Below, piece by piece: positions 36,286 to 36,361 of a stretch of DNA of 36,361 nt. Origin of the DNA: Deltaproteobacteria bacterium (GTDB lineage Bacteria > Desulfobacterota > Desulfobulbia > Desulfobulbales > Desulfocapsaceae); NCBI GenBank assembly GCA_024280265.1, contig JAJRQL010000114.1, positions 1 to 36,361 of the forward strand, in the 5' to 3' direction. The notes under the pieces were generated by a model, which made no database searches, was not told the DNA's origin, and was given only the letters and a program-made list of their open reading frames with translations. The position numbers and the translations under genes were made by a program. Numbering within the stretch: the first letter of the stretch is position 1; every line of letters begins with the position of its first letter.

Positions 36286-36361
36286 ATTGCTTTTCCTCAT
36301 AAAAATAGTAATCAACGAATTATTTTATCCATTCCATCATATTGCAGACCGTAAAAAAAAA

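Overview
The window reads as a chromosomal segment of a Gram-negative, anaerobic, respiring deltaproteobacterium, most likely of the Desulfobulbaceae/Desulfobacterota type. This is an inference from gene content: LPS/Kdo genes (kdsA, kdsC, lptC), a periplasmic multiheme c-type cytochrome, an ODP-type diiron metallo-beta-lactamase protein, NikR, a PhoR-like kinase with the FVANVSHELKTP H-box, and type IV pilus minor pilins with PilY1. No rRNA, tRNA, CRISPR array, phage module or transposase gene was recognised.

Layout. 0.1-4.4 kb: PhoR-like kinase (+), five-to-seven-heme cytochrome (-), exported MsrAB (-). 4.6-8.3 kb: co-directional pyrG-kdsA-kdsC-lptC with overlapping ends; pyrG carries an in-frame TAA. 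8.3-8.8 kb: about 490 bp without a gene, holding a 338-bp element bounded by a perfect 16-bp inverted repeat and packed with hairpins, at the place where lptA/lptB would often follow lptC. 8.8-12.9 kb: ODP-like protein, TrmO, NikR, a hotdog thioesterase overlapping an EamA transporter. 13.1-17.2 kb: Kef-type antiporter with UspA-like tail, stand-alone RapZ C-terminal domain, MATE transporter. 17.2-21.3 kb: palindrome-rich intergenic DNA with a MITE-like repeat, a frameshifted nitroreductase, and a fatty acid cis/trans isomerase (Cti) broken by two frameshifts. 21.3-27.2 kb: type IV pilus minor-pilin operon ending in PilY1. 27.2-29.8 kb: NarL/NarX-type two-component pair. 30.2-34.4 kb: a very tight five-gene minus-strand operon (OleA-like condensing enzyme, AMMECR1, YkgJ-type cysteine cluster protein, NUDIX hydrolase, DEAD-box helicase). 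34.5-36.3 kb: polar amino acid ABC permease (frameshifted) and its binding protein.

Recurring themes. Four genes are interrupted: pyrG by a stop codon, the nitroreductase and ABC permease each at a run of seven identical bases that would need eight, and cti twice. Either the consensus contains errors (favoured for the homopolymer cases) or the lineage is losing genes. Two dispersed repeat families were found by eye: a ~142-bp MITE-like element (17573-17714 and 29817-29959, same orientation) with imperfect 13-bp terminal inverted repeats, and a 39-bp intergenic repeat (11444-11482 and 28007-28045, opposite orientation, 36/39 identical). The most unusual single object is the hairpin-rich 8423-8760 element, which may be an uncharacterised structured RNA or a non-autonomous mobile element.
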